Assembly: GCA_963969345.1 (NCBI GenBank) | Contig: OZ017768.1 | Span: 4,240,718 to 4,304,717 of the forward strand | Length of the DNA: 64,000 bases | DNA from: Turbatrix aceti | Lineage: Eukaryota; Nematoda; Chromadorea; Rhabditida; Panagrolaimidae | Direction: 5' to 3' | Part shown: piece after piece, positions 31,014 through 43,298 of the stretch | How positions within the stretch are numbered: position 1 is the stretch's first letter | Layout: every line of letters starts with the position of its first letter | Translations under genes and position numbers: made by a program | The notes under the pieces: generated by a model | Databases searched by the model: none | The model's input: only the letters and a program-made list of their open reading frames with translations | Told to the model about the DNA's origin: nothing

Positions 31014-34000
31014 TCAGGGCCTGCTATTCACCATGATCTCGATATAGCTGAGTTCCGGGCCGCCGGGGATAGATTGCGTGGGCTTCAGTGTAGGTGGCTG
31101 CTCCGGTTTGGATGTCACCGGTTCAGCCGAGTGTCTTGCGAGTCGGCTGTTGCTCCTGCTACTCGCGTCGTCCTCCGGGACAATCGCCGTCGACGTCGCC
31201 GCAGGAGCAGGAGCCGGAGCATGTGCCACACCCCCACGACTACTGTGAAGCGAAGTTGTATCACCCCGATCTTTCATGAGCGCATTGAGAATCTGTGCAT
31301 CCTCTTTTCGGATGTAGCACTGAACTTCATGCATCTGGAGTTCGCAGGATTCAGCGATCGTCGGGGGCTCGTCCTGCTCCATCGACTTCCGATAAGGATG
31401 GATATCCCCGGAAACCGAGGATTTGGACGAGCCTGGATGGTGCTTCTGGCTGAGGATAGAAGACGTCCGGGACCGCATCGCCGCCTCCACGGACTCAGGA
31501 TGGGGTTCCACAGTTACCGGGGCAGCTTGCTTCTTCGCAGCCGGTTTGTACGACGACGAAGCCGCCGAACCAATGCTGTCTGACCTCGGCTGAATCGACG
31601 ACGCCACAGATCCCATGGAAGTCTGCGTCTCCGGCTGGGACTTGTGTGAAGTCCAGCTCTCTCCGCAGTCGAAATCCGAGACGTTTGACGCCTTTGAACC
31701 CGTTGATCTCGAGCTTTTCGTCGCGTGCGAGAGCATTTTAATAGGATTCCAGATTCTTGGAAACTTGGCTCCCAGACTGAAGGCCCTCTTCCTCAAATCA
31801 TCCCGTAATGGATTCAAATACGCGCTGCTCGCCGGAAAAATCGGTTCAGGAGTCGTTTTTGCAGGCGTCGTGCTCGTTTCCGCAGCTGTAGTCGGCTGTG
31901 CCAAATCACCGGATTCAGAGTCGCGAAGAGAAGTCTCGCTGGGACCCGGGGCAGGTTCCGTAGCGTGCAGCATGACTTCGTAGTTGTCTCCCATCCTGGG
32001 CACTGGGCGAGTCGCGGTGGAAAACGAGTACGCTCGGAGGCCTGTTGCCGGGTTGATGGACGAGTAGCATGAATCCGAGCTGTCCGATATGTAGTTTCGG
32101 AGATCTTCGGCCTTCTGTTGCTCGGTGGTCGATGGCACGCAGATGTGGGGTGGCATGAGGTCGTGGCTGTCGGATGTGGATTTGTAGTAGGCTAAAAAAA
32201 TCCGAGCATAAAAAACTGAGTTTTCTATTTCATTTCCTTTTTTTACCGCCCGCGCTCTTTTTTTTCTTTTTGTGGATCTCGGAACGAAAATAACCAGCCT
32301 AAAATTTTGAAAACATTTCGCTAAAAAATGTGTGGGAAAAGTCCAATTTCGAAGGTTTTTCCGGTGTTTAGATCAATTTTTAGGCATAAATCTACTCAAA
32401 CGTAAACGAAAACTATCTTTTTTATATGTTTGGTGTTTTTTGAACGTTTCAACTCACCAAAATGCTTGTCAGCCTCGTGCAGGTCAGAAACCGAAGAATC
32501 AGCGTAGGAAAGCGAATCATCAGGCGTCGACCTCGAGGAAACTTCATGATCCAAGTCATCCCCTTTTCCACTGTCCGATCCAATGGTCAGCTGCCGGGGT
32601 CTCGATCTCGGTTTCTGAGGCTCACTGTCAGACACCGAGCTCACAGATCTCCTCGAAAGCGACGTCGGACTCGGTGGAAGAACCACGCCGCCGGTATTCA
32701 GCAGCTCAGCGATGACATTTTCATGCGGAGGAACACCGTTGATCAGTATAGCCGATTTCGTCGACTTGTTATCCACGTCTGCGTAATCCACAACCCGTAG
32801 CGTGCCTCCGCTGTCTTCCGTCTCGTCGTCAGGCATCGAAGTTACGCTAATTCTCTGCTTTGCCCAGTCGACGACCTGTCTCAGAGGGTAGTCAGGTGAG
32901 TTCGCCCGAAGTGCGCTGTTACTCGATCCCGCTGAACGCGATCCTGCCGCCGGAACCGTCGTTGTATTATCACCGCTGCCCGACGAGCTGAATCTGAAGC
33001 TGCCAAATTTCAGCTTGGATAGAAAGCCTGTGCCGCCGCTGATCGTATTCGCCCGAGGGTGTGGGTGGGATTTTTGCTCGTGATACGTGATATCCGAGAG
33101 CACGGCCTGGTCGATGGAACGCGCGCTGATCGGGGCACGTGCCGTAAACGACATAACCGGTCGCGAAGAGACGGATGCCTCATTTGACGACGATTTTGAC
33201 TCTCCTCCGCCCAGTGCAGCTGCTACCATGAATTGCGCGGGTACACGGTTGCATTCCAGGTAGTCGGACGACGGCACGGGAGGCAGTGTATCGCTGACTT
33301 CCATGCTTTCCGTTGAAGAGTACTCGCACACCGGAGAGGACCTAAAAAACAATTCAAAAAATAAAACAATCCCAAAAATCACAAAAAAAACAACTTACTG
33401 TCGTTTTTTGGACGATTCAATCTCGATCATGTCGTTCAACCGATTGTGAATCGACGACGCAACTTCCTCGGACTCGCATTGACAGTAGATCTCACACATG
33501 CCAGTGGCGGCAGCCCTGCCAATGCGCATGATGAAATATCGCTCCTGGTATCCCCAATTAGCGATAAACTGTCGATTAATCTCGATAAAAGTCTCCGGCT
33601 TGAAAGGTGGCTGGAAGGATTTTGGCGCGCCGTTGAACGCTGGCTGAGTGCCCATTCGACAGAGCACAATCAAATGCTCATAAAATCCCAGTCGATACCG
33701 TCGACCGGTCAATTCGGGTTTCCGCGAACAGATATTATCGTAATTCTCTGGTTTTGAGATGGGTTTTCTCAACTTTGGTCTTCCAACGAGCACAACATCC
33801 CAGCAGTTGAGAAAGAGCTCGTAGGACGTCACCGGGCGACCAAGGACGAGGGCACGGGCTTTCATGATGACATTTCGCACTAGACGTTCCCACTCGAGGG
33901 TCTCTTTCGGTCTCGACGAGTGTTTATCGTCCGAGGCCGCGCGAAAGATGAAAGTCTCGTCCGGTGTCATGATGGACACGCACATCCTCAGCTTGCCGTC

Positions 34001-34458
34001 TTCGTGGAGCTGAGCGTTGAAGCAGCGTCCGAGGTCAAAGATGTGTCGAGCAGCCTTTTTTCGCTGATAGGATTTGTAGTCATCGTGTACCTCGAAGCAC
34101 CGGTCAGACAGACACGCGTAGTACTGTCTTTTCTTTTCCTTCTGAAAAAAAAACAAAAATTTATTGCTTTACCCCAAAAATGTCAAAAACCAACCGTAAA
34201 GGCGAGGTAACCGATAACCTGTCCCGTCTTGACCATTTTGGGGTCTTCTTCGATGATGGAATCATGCCTAGCCTGACTGTTCTTCTTCGACGCGCTTCCG
34301 ATGATTCCTCGACGGGATTTCACGCTGGCAGTGGGGCTTACGGGCTGCGATGCAGCGGCCGCCGTGGCGGTAACCGGTGTGGTCGAGCACGATGGCACGC
34401 CCTCTTCGAGCGCGTGCATCATGCTGAGTGATTCCGGTTGTCTTCTGGGACTGGTCAT
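31014..34458 (-). CDS. IRS: Insulin receptor substrate-like adaptor (PH and PTB domains)
   Basis: Minus-strand exons 34458-34195, 34141-33399, 33341-32458 and 32191-31014 join in phases 0, 2 and 1 to give 1022 residues. A PH domain covers about residues 80-190 (GYLAF, YYACLSDRCFEV, DETFIFRAAS, EWERLV). An IRS-type PTB follows at about 200-335 (YRLGFYEHLIVL, YFIMRIGRAAATGMCEIYCQ). The remaining two thirds are Ser-rich and disordered, with few tyrosine motifs: one YxxM (NYEVM, about 701-704), YLEC near 363 and SYIEI near the C-terminus. The protein would link activated insulin/IGF receptors to PI3-kinase at the plasma membrane. Having a single YxxM is sparse for the family. The exact start is uncertain because the frame is also open just upstream. 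Confidence 0.85.
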
Positions 34459-35091
34459 TGGGTTACTATGCTGTTTCTGCTTGGATGGATGGAGTGGTGG
34501 TGGTGGGTGGCAAGGGTGGTCATAGGACTACTGCTTACGAATGTTTGCGTTGCGTGGATAGATGGAACTCGCTGTTTTTTTTTTCAGTCGGCGAATCGTG
34601 ATGAATCAATCATGTCACACAACAGGTTGTTGACGACGACCTAGCGCATAGACTGACTGACTGACTGTGTTTATGTGTGTGTAAACGAGACAAACCGGTG
34701 ATAGGTTTCTGGATGTCCTTCGGTTACTCGCTGCAAAAATACAAATATATATAAATCATTTGTACCGACAATTGTTATTATATTCAGTTTTTTTTTTCAA
34801 AACAGAGTGCGCGACACGGCATCATAGCTCGAATGGAAAAAAATGCACGCACGCAACGTCATAAAATAATACAGGGGAGGGCACAAAACAAAACAGGTGC
34901 AGGAGAGACTTCGGAGACGATGGCAACAAAAACAAGATTACAACCACCCATAATAACACCCAACGACTCTTTGCATCCGTTTTTGGCACAACTCTTGTTT
35001 CATCGTCGTCATTGCAGGGGCGTAAAAGGTATATTTAGTAGTACACCTTGAAGACAAAAAGTGACAAAACAAAAACACCGGGGTCGCGGCG

Positions 35092-35236
35092 CTGACGCTA
35101 CCGGACCGAAGTTGGGGTGGTCGCGGTGCGAGGACGCTGCCGGACCGGAGATGATGACGTCGCGGTGCGCTCGCGCTGCCGGACGGAAGAGTGTAGTCGC
35201 GGCGCTTCACGCTACCGGACTGGAGATGATGTCGTA
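35092..35236. repeat. Imperfect tandem repeat, about 38 bases, four copies
   Basis: Each unit starts GTCGCGG and contains GCTRCCGGAC followed by GAAG or GGAG. On the minus strand it reads as a repeated SGSV-type peptide frame, but no start or neighbouring exon supports coding. Confidence 0.65.
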
Positions 35237-35289
35237 GCGGGGGGCTCTGAGGCCTTGCCGTCAACGAGGATTTGGTGAACGTTGGGCTT

Positions 35290-35710
35290 CGCCGTACGAA
35301 GTCGGGCGAAGCAGAGAATAGCCAAACGCGAGTTACTCAACAACTTTATTGGTTTGCAACAGGTTCTCCCTAGTGCAACCGCATAGGGAAACCAACGAGG
35401 GAACAACCAAGGAGCCAACGAGGGGACGACCGAGTTACCCAACGAGGGGACCAAGAGAGAGAACCGGGGTCAGTCTTCGACTGACCCTTTATATAGGCAC
35501 AATCAAAAGGGGCGGGACAATTCAAAAAGAGGACAGAATTATCTAGAACGAAGAGTCCGTATTCAAATCGAGGGAGACGGCACCGCTGGCCGGCATTTCC
35601 AAGAGATTGGAGCAGATGGTTCTCTGGGGGGCCATCGGGGAAGGTGTGAAGCGCAGCAAGATAAAGCTCGCGGTCTGTAGGACGCGACACCGGAGCGCGA
35701 ACATACAAAA
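35290..35710 (-). mobile_element. Solo-LTR-like sequence
   Basis: On the minus strand there is a TATATAAA box (35488-35495), directly followed by a perfect 9-base hairpin (GGGTCAGTC, loop TTC, GACTGACCC; 35467-35487), repeated CCCTCGTTGG units, and AATAAA at 35345-35350. This U3-R-U5 order matches the complete LTR at 42653. The outer limits and target-site duplication could not be fixed, so a cellular promoter is an alternative. Confidence 0.4.
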
Positions 35711-38700
35711 GAACTGCTATTTTCATCCCGAACCAAAATAGCACCAGGGAAAACACAATTTCGCGTCAGGACTCGAGCCGCTTTTTTTCTTTTTTCGCCG
35801 GTGGCAAAAAAACCCAGCTAATATAGAATAAAGAAAAAAAATCGAATCACGGCACATAGTTGTTTTTTTTCCAATTAACTTTTACAAAAAAAAACCCTCA
35901 AACGCATGAAACGTGTTATTTTTTACCTAAAATTTTCACGACATCATTAAAACCACCCAAAGGCAAGCAAAGGAAATAAATGAAAAACAAAGTGAAAGTG
36001 ATGAAAAGATTCTTTCGCGCGCCCAAGTCTCTGCCTCTGCTCCTGTTTACGCCCCATTTCAGAATATTGTTTTACACAAAAATGACAAATTACAAGAAGT
36101 GAGTCTTCTTAGCAAAAAAAAGAAAGGTGTATGTGTGAAGCTTTGTTGGAAGGGATTAGAAAGCAAGCAGCGGGATTGCGGATTATCGGACAAAATCCCT
36201 TACAAGCTAGCGGCAATCTCACAAAAACACCGCGACCGCCGCCGGTGGCTGTATCCTTAATTGTTGATGAGAGCAAAATGATAGAAAATAACACAGGCCT
36301 GAGCAGACGACTCTGCCAGCTACTACAAAAATGGCACAACGGCGCGATCCTCTCATGCGACAAATCTCATCTATCTCTTTTTCTCGGCTTTTCTGGTGTT
36401 TGCATGAGCTCTATCACCTTGTTTGCGCACGTTACGTATGTATCTAGATACATACAACACAACACAAAACATGTGTATGTATGTGTGCTCCAAAAAAACA
36501 TTTTAATCCTCGTACATAAAAAAGACTAACAATCTTTTTTTTTTCCTTTGCTTCTTTTTTTTTGTGCAAAACATGACATTTTCTGTAAACGGTCGGTCAC
36601 AAACAGGATACCGAAGCCCGTCTTCGGCAAAATACACGTATCCTTCAAGCATGCCGGACGGGTACGTGCAAGTAAACAAAAAACAATAAAAACACACGTG
36701 GCATGCCGTGTGCTTGGTACTCAACTTTCAACAAACACCAAAAAAAAAGTACAGTACCCAAAAAGTTTCTAAATATGGATGTGAGTTGTTTACGCGCGCA
36801 AGCACAACTCACAATCAGATTTTTTTTATTGTGGCACAAAAAAAACAAATGAACCACAGACAGCAAAAAAAATTTTACTCATTACCCAGATCCCCCACAC
36901 ATCAGCGACAGCCAATTAAAAATCAACCAAAATAATATAGCAACCACGATAACACATTTGACGACTGATACGGTATTCTAGCGTCGTATATTCTCCCAAA
37001 AGTAAAAATCTATCGTGCATGTGTGCCAAAAAAACAACTGACTGCCAAAAGAAGCGTGAAAGCCCCACTTACGCAGCCGGCACCCGTCCATCGTAAAAAA
37101 CCCCCTACTACAAAAAAAAACAATTGGAGTCCTGTGGAATGTGCCGATGCCCTCGAGGGCAAACGCCAGTCATCCTTCGGCCGGCAGAAAAAACAAAACA
37201 CCCAGAAAAGAAAAGGAAAAGAAAGAAAAACAGGCATATAAGGCGCTTTTGCGCAAAAAAACAAAAAAAAAATCGGGAAGTCTGCCGGGCGCCGGACCGA
37301 AGCCGGAGCCGGAGGGGTGCGAAGCAGCCATAAAACGAACGTCAATTCCTCCTTCGACCGACCAAGACAGGAAGCAGACACCCATTCATTCACCCGTCTT
37401 GCTTACCAATGACCAAAAAGAAACACAACAACTGACTTGTTTCCCCAGAAGGCTCTCGATTCAGAATTTTTCTTTTCCTTTTTCTTTCCTTTCCTTGCCA
37501 ACCGTAAAAGTCATTAAAGTAGAACCGCCGCTGTTTTTGCAGTCGCAACAACCCACGACCCCGCCCAGATGTTTTTGTGTAATCTGTCTGTTTTGCAAGA
37601 CATATACCCCGCAGCAACAACGTCGCTAACACCCAGCGAGCAAAAACAAGCGTCCGGCCGGTCTCGAAGCCGGAATCGGCACAACCACGACCACAAGTAT
37701 GGACGGGCTTTATCAAATGAATTGCGCCGACGCTGGACAAAAACAAAACAGAAATAACACTTCTAGACTCAACTGGACTGCGTAGGCATCCAAATGAACA
37801 TCAAAAACAAGAGTTTTTTTTACGATAATTGCATGATGAACTAACTGACTAAATGAACAAATGAAAAAAAGAAAACAGCGCATTTGAAAAAAAAGAAGAA
37901 GTTAGTTTAGAGTTCAGAACCATGCATGGTGCATCGCTCTGGTGATTCTGGTTGCCTCCCAGAAACAACAGAACCATCCATCCTGTTTTGGCGCACAGTG
38001 CACAAATGATATGCAAAGGAGAGAGACTCCAGAGTCACGACGACCAACGCGGCGTGGCGCGTGGAGTGGCGTGTTATGTTGACAAGCGTTGTCAAATAAT
38101 CCCAACCCAACCCCCACCACCCCAGAAAGGTCGTCATCGTCACCACCACCACCACTACCACCACCACCGGCGATGGGATGTCGTCGTTGATGTACGAGAA
38201 CATGAAAAACAACAAATCTATTCTATTCTATTCTATTACGCTTTGCTTTTCCCTTCCTTTCCCCAAACCACCTGTGTACATGTACACGTTGTACCCCCGC
38301 ATACATATTTACCTCTTCACATCACCGTCATTCCATTGCATTCGAAAAAACAACATGCCACGCGGGGGGTATGAGTGGGAGTGGTGTAATTTCATTCATT
38401 CCTAGGGCCCACGTGGGGTTCAATTGTGCACTCAAACTTCTTCGCGCACCTGAACCTCCTCCCACGTGCACAGTACTACCATAGTTTACGTCCATATGAA
38501 TCCATGCAAACGAAAGAGCAATCCGGGGCCCCAAGAAAACGAAGAAGTACACACGTAAACACCTATCGAGAATCACGAATCACGTCAGTCTCTGCACAAC
38601 AACACCCAAAGGCCGTCGGCCAACAGCATCTGGCGCGACGCCGTGTTATAAAAATTTGTCGTAAAAATCCGCGCAAACATCAAAATATTGCTGTTTTTCT

Positions 38701-41700
38701 CCCGCGACCAGCGACGATCTATCCTCCGTGTTTTCGTCGTTGCCCCTGGTCTGTAGTCTTTGTGCCCGTGGGCGAGCGATCGAGCAAGCGAGCGTAGGAA
38801 GTACTCCTCCTCCAGGCCAGCCGCGCAACACCACCACACCACTAAAAGTTAGTTATGTACGCGGGGCACAGACACAGGACCGGCCTGACCAGACACCGAC
38901 TTTGTATCCATCCAGCAGCACTCGCATTCATTCCGCCGGTGGGGAAAAAGAGAAGTAAACAAAGCACCACCAAAAAAATAATATTATACCATTTCATTTG
39001 TTAACCAAAACAAAACAGAAACTTTGGTGGAGAGCTGTTTACGTTGCTGCGTTGTGGTGCATTGCGCCACTCCTCGCTGGCAGGCATGACGTGAGCCTTT
39101 GCACCTGGCTAGCGCCGTCGTGGAATGAACCAGCCTTCCATTGCCTTCACAGAACGAACGAACAAGGCGAGCGAGTCAGCGTTTGACCCCACACGTAGCA
39201 AAGTACTCCTTTGAATGTGTTTGTTTACGCCTTCTTTGCCTAACCTAACCCAGGTTTCTGAGTGAGACCACACCAAAAAGCCAAAACACCTATGACGAAA
39301 ATAAAAACATAAAAAAAACAGGCACAGTTTTTCTGCAGCAGCTACTACGTCGGTCGTTGCGTCGCCAGCAGCGCAGCGCTGCTAAAATGCTGCTAAAACG
39401 GAATTCCGGTATCAGGCAGGTCGTAGTCGCCGGAGCATCGCACGGGCTTAGTTACCAACCAAATGACAACACGATCAGGTCGGTCGGTTGACAACAACAC
39501 CATGGGTCCGGGTAAGGACAGGTGAAGACGTAGAGCTAACAAACAACTAACTATCACCGCCCTCTGCCCCCTGTCCTCTGCTCTGCGCATCCGGGAAGCC
39601 TGAAAAAAATAGGTGCGCTCCTACAAAAATGATGTACAAAAACATGGACACGGACGGACTTTCGACTATCGTCCTTGTAAACAGCTGCAGCTGACATGAG
39701 AAGGCAAACAACAACCTCCCGCCCACCCTCCCCAGAATCATCATCATCTCCATGACTCGGCCCGCTCGATCGTTTCTGGGACCATGCTGGTCCTGACCCC
39801 GTGGTGGTGCTCGCTCGTGCACAAAACACGCACAACTGGGAAAGAAGAAGCCGTAAACAAGGCGCTGGAGGGGGGGGGGGGTGCTTTTTGCATTGTTGCA
39901 CTACCACAAAAAAATAAATACATAGAAGAGAAGAAAAACCAAACAAGGACTTGGCTTGCTTGCTTCACGTGGCAGCTCCAAGCCAAGTGGGATGGGAACC
40001 CACGTGATGACCTCTTTTTTTTTCACGAAGACCCCCAAGGCAAAGAAAGGAAGACCTCGAGGCCCAAGCTGCAAAAACACTCCCATTTCAGTCAGTCGCA
40101 CGTTACGTTACCTCTTTGACAGAAAAAAATTGTGGAACTAAACATTGGAGGTCTGCCAATTTGCAGCAAACAGCCAACGGCCAAAGGCGGCGGCACACCC
40201 GTGCTTTCTGCTTTCGGCTGTCCCTGTCGCCTGGGTGTGAAAAACACTTGTCAGCAGGCGTGCCACGCAAACGGTTTGGAGCAAAAAATAAGAGCGCGTC
40301 AAACAGAAAAAAAATAGACAGGAACAAAACGAAAAAAAAAACGATAAAAAAAACAACATCCGCAATGGCATCCGCAACCATGGTTAGCGACAAAGTGACG
40401 TACATACGTAATTTGTAGTAGCAAACAAGCACAACGGCATGAAGCATTCATTCCCGGGCGACAAGACCGAGACTGAGACCGAGAGTTCAATTCAAATATT
40501 TATTATACATAGATAGATGGATAATAACAAGAGAAGCCATCAAAACGCGCTCACTCACTCATTCACCGCAACAATTGGAAACAACTCAAAAACAACAGAA
40601 GGTGTACTCTCGCTGGCAAACAACCTACTCGACTGACTCAAAACAGGTGTTTCTCGCATCAGGTACCAAAAGCATCCCTCAAAAACAAGCACAAAAACAA
40701 GAGAAAAACAGCAGGCACTGTCATGTCGCCAGAAGGGGCTTGCTGGAATGCATGGTGCAAAACTGATAAAAAAAAATACACAAGTAGTAAATAAGGGCAG
40801 CGTCAAAGACGGGAGTGGTGGTGTGTGCGTAGAAAATTAGTCACCTCCCAAAATCAGCGTGTTGCATTGATGTCTGCACTACCTGGACGGCGACTTACCG
40901 GCGGGCAAAACATCAGATACTCCTCAATCACTCGCCTCGCGTTATCACCATTAGTGTTGGCTGGAAAAACTACTCGACAGGGGCTGAAAAACACATTTTT
41001 TTCCCGGAACAACAACAACTTTGACCTCCCCGCCGCCGGGCACAGACAGATTGTGAATCTGCAGTTCAGTTGTCACTAGTGACTCCCGTCGTCCCAAGAC
41101 AACAGACAACTCCGTATAAGACGACAGACAAAAAAAACTGCTGCGTGTGTTTTTCAAGGAATTGCGAAAAACATGGGAGTCAACAAAAAAACCACAACTT
41201 CGCTCTGTTTGCCCTGAAGCATCCAAAATAGATAGTTGTGCTATTTTAAGCGGTGTATGTATCGTAAATGTTGCATAATCATGATAAGAGGTGTTCACAG
41301 CCGGACTGAGTCCTCAGGGGAACAAATGCAGGCCGCAAAAGTTCAAAAACAGTTTTCCGTATCCGCGCGCGTTTGTATAATATTTATCTTTTCAAACCAG
41401 TCATCATCGGTATTTCCCCCCCCCCCCTAATCCGAAGCCTGCGCCGTCACCATCTGGTGGGACATTGTTATTCGACGCTAATCAGTCAGCCAACAACCAA
41501 TTCTCCAACAACAAAAATGGATGAGCAATGGCCTTCGAAGCAAACGCGCGCGCGGACGGGCACGTGGGCCACCACTTTACTGTCAACAGCCCCTATCCCC
41601 TGTTAGTTCCTCCTGCATCTGATGCGATGAGTGCACAGCAACTGGAAGCAACACGGAAAAACAAAAGGATTAGCCTTCGCTATGGCGGTTGGGTTGATAA

Positions 41701-42652
41701 GCCGTAAATTACGCCGTCTGTGCTCTCGTAAAACCCACCGACAAGGCAGCAGTGATCGAAAAGAAGCTTTCGGCACCGGCTCGCTCGCTCGTTCCCAGAC
41801 AGGTAAACACGACGTGTTTTTTTTGCCGTCGTCGTCGTCCGTGATTATCTCTGAAAGCGAACAGAACAGTTGTCGGTTGGTCTGTGGGTGTCTCGTAAAA
41901 CAAATTAAATAACTATCCATTTTCTCAAAACAACGCAATGGCGCGACAAATAAATATAAATATAATAAATCCCCGGATGACGTCGCGCACATGAACGTAA
42001 AAAAAAACAAGGCCAGATTGTGGCACGACTCACACGGTGGCCGGCTGTCCATAGAGCAATAATCAACAGAGCCAGCAGCAGTCTGTCTACCGTGTCACGA
42101 TGATAACACGCGCCTCTGGAAAAATTTTGACAAACAAAATTTTGGGGCCGGTTGGCTTGGGATCCATCAAAACAAGCCGAACATGAACACGAAACAAAAC
42201 AAGGCAAAAAGACAAGTGATCACCTGTCCCATCAGATGTTTTTAACAAGATACACTGCACTATGGGTTGTTTGTTTGTGTGTGATTTTAGCGTGTGACAT
42301 TGGGTATAAATCAGTCAAAACAAAATGCCAAAATCAAATGATCAAAGCGTTCATCTTTGGATGTTTCTTGACACGAAAAATAAAAAAATAAAAAACAAAA
42401 TACCGACTTAAAAAACACCCATCCAAAAAGTAATTCCAGTCCAAAAAACCAGCTCGGGGGAAAAAACGTGGGTATCAGTATCGTAACCGCCGAAAAAAAA
42501 AAGTTCCATAAAGATACTACCAAAATGGAATGCGCAACATTCAAAACATCACGAAATGAAACTGGAAGCAAAATCAACCGCGTGCAGATCCTAAAAATAG
42601 GAGAAAGCGTCATCATCGCCTGCGCAACTACCTACGTGGTGCGGTTCACTGC

Positions 42653-43250
42653 TGTCGCGTCACGCGAAGTATTCGAACTTCCCGCGTTCTGGTCTCGAGG
42701 CGAAATGGAGGAGCGCGTGCGCATCGAGCTCAACCTCGGCCCGATACTCTGGAAACTTCGCGACTAATCAACGAAGGCGAACGTTCCCACAGATCTCCTC
42801 TTGTATCTTCGAGAATATTCTGCCCCGACTCGTATATAAGGCTCTCTTTCTGCCCCTGATTGTCTTTGGTTATTGTATTGTGGATATTGTTGTTGTTGGT
42901 TATTGTCTGTGTTATTCTGTGTTGGGTGTTCCAATAAACCTCTGTGCTTTACTCCTGTGTGCCCCACGTAGAGCGACACTAGCGACCAGCTAACCTCATC
43001 GCCTGGTCCTAACGCTCGCTCTACCCTTCCCGGACCAGCTAACCTTATCGCCTGGTCCCACTCGTTTCCTCCGACCGGCAACTCGGTGCCCGGTCATCTC
43101 ACTCATCACCTACACCCACGGGCGCGTGTAGGAACCTCCTGGGTGAGTTCCTCTTTCTCTTTGGTTCTCGGTCGCTTGCCGCCTCGTTACAGGCAACGCG
43201 ACACCCGCGCCACAACCGAAATCCAGCCGGGAGCCTGGTGTGCTCCCACA
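42653..43250 (+). repeat. 5' LTR
   Basis: U3 ends at a TATATAAG box (about 42833), AATAAA lies at 42932, and the U5 part contains two GACCAG/CTGGTC hairpins (42984-43058) and a 50-base intron-like segment with GTGAGT donor and TTACAG acceptor (43143-43192). Confidence 0.85.
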
Positions 43251-43253
43251 TTG

Positions 43254-43271
43254 TGGTGCATCGGCCTCGAT
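43254..43271 (+). promoter_or_regulatory. Candidate primer-binding site
   Basis: TGGTGCATCGGCCTCGAT starts three bases after the LTR, with the TGG expected to pair with a tRNA CCA end. The tRNA species could not be assigned. Confidence 0.4.
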
Positions 43272-43298
43272 CGACCCTGAAAGACCCGCGTGGCAACA

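Larger units (their letters stand above)
34459..42652. other. Long gene-free stretch, A/C-rich on plus strand
   Basis: No coding region is supported. AAAAAC- and CAAAAC-type runs dominate the plus strand. A solo-LTR-like sequence (35290-35710), a 38-base tandem repeat (35092-35236), CAC/CCA repeats near 38130-38170 and a C run at 41417-41427 are the only structures seen. It could be a leader intron of the IRS gene or a minus-strand non-coding transcript. Confidence 0.45.

Noticed and set aside
36131..36529. 132-codon plus-strand frame
   Set aside because: Starts with GTG, no splice or family support, lies in low-complexity DNA.
38130..38170. CAC/CCA-rich block considered as a CRISPR or coding repeat
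   Set aside because: Simple trinucleotide repeat without spacers or a supported frame.
43290..43298. Upstream GTG start for Gag
   Set aside because: The ATG at 43299 is three codons downstream and is the ordinary choice in a eukaryote.
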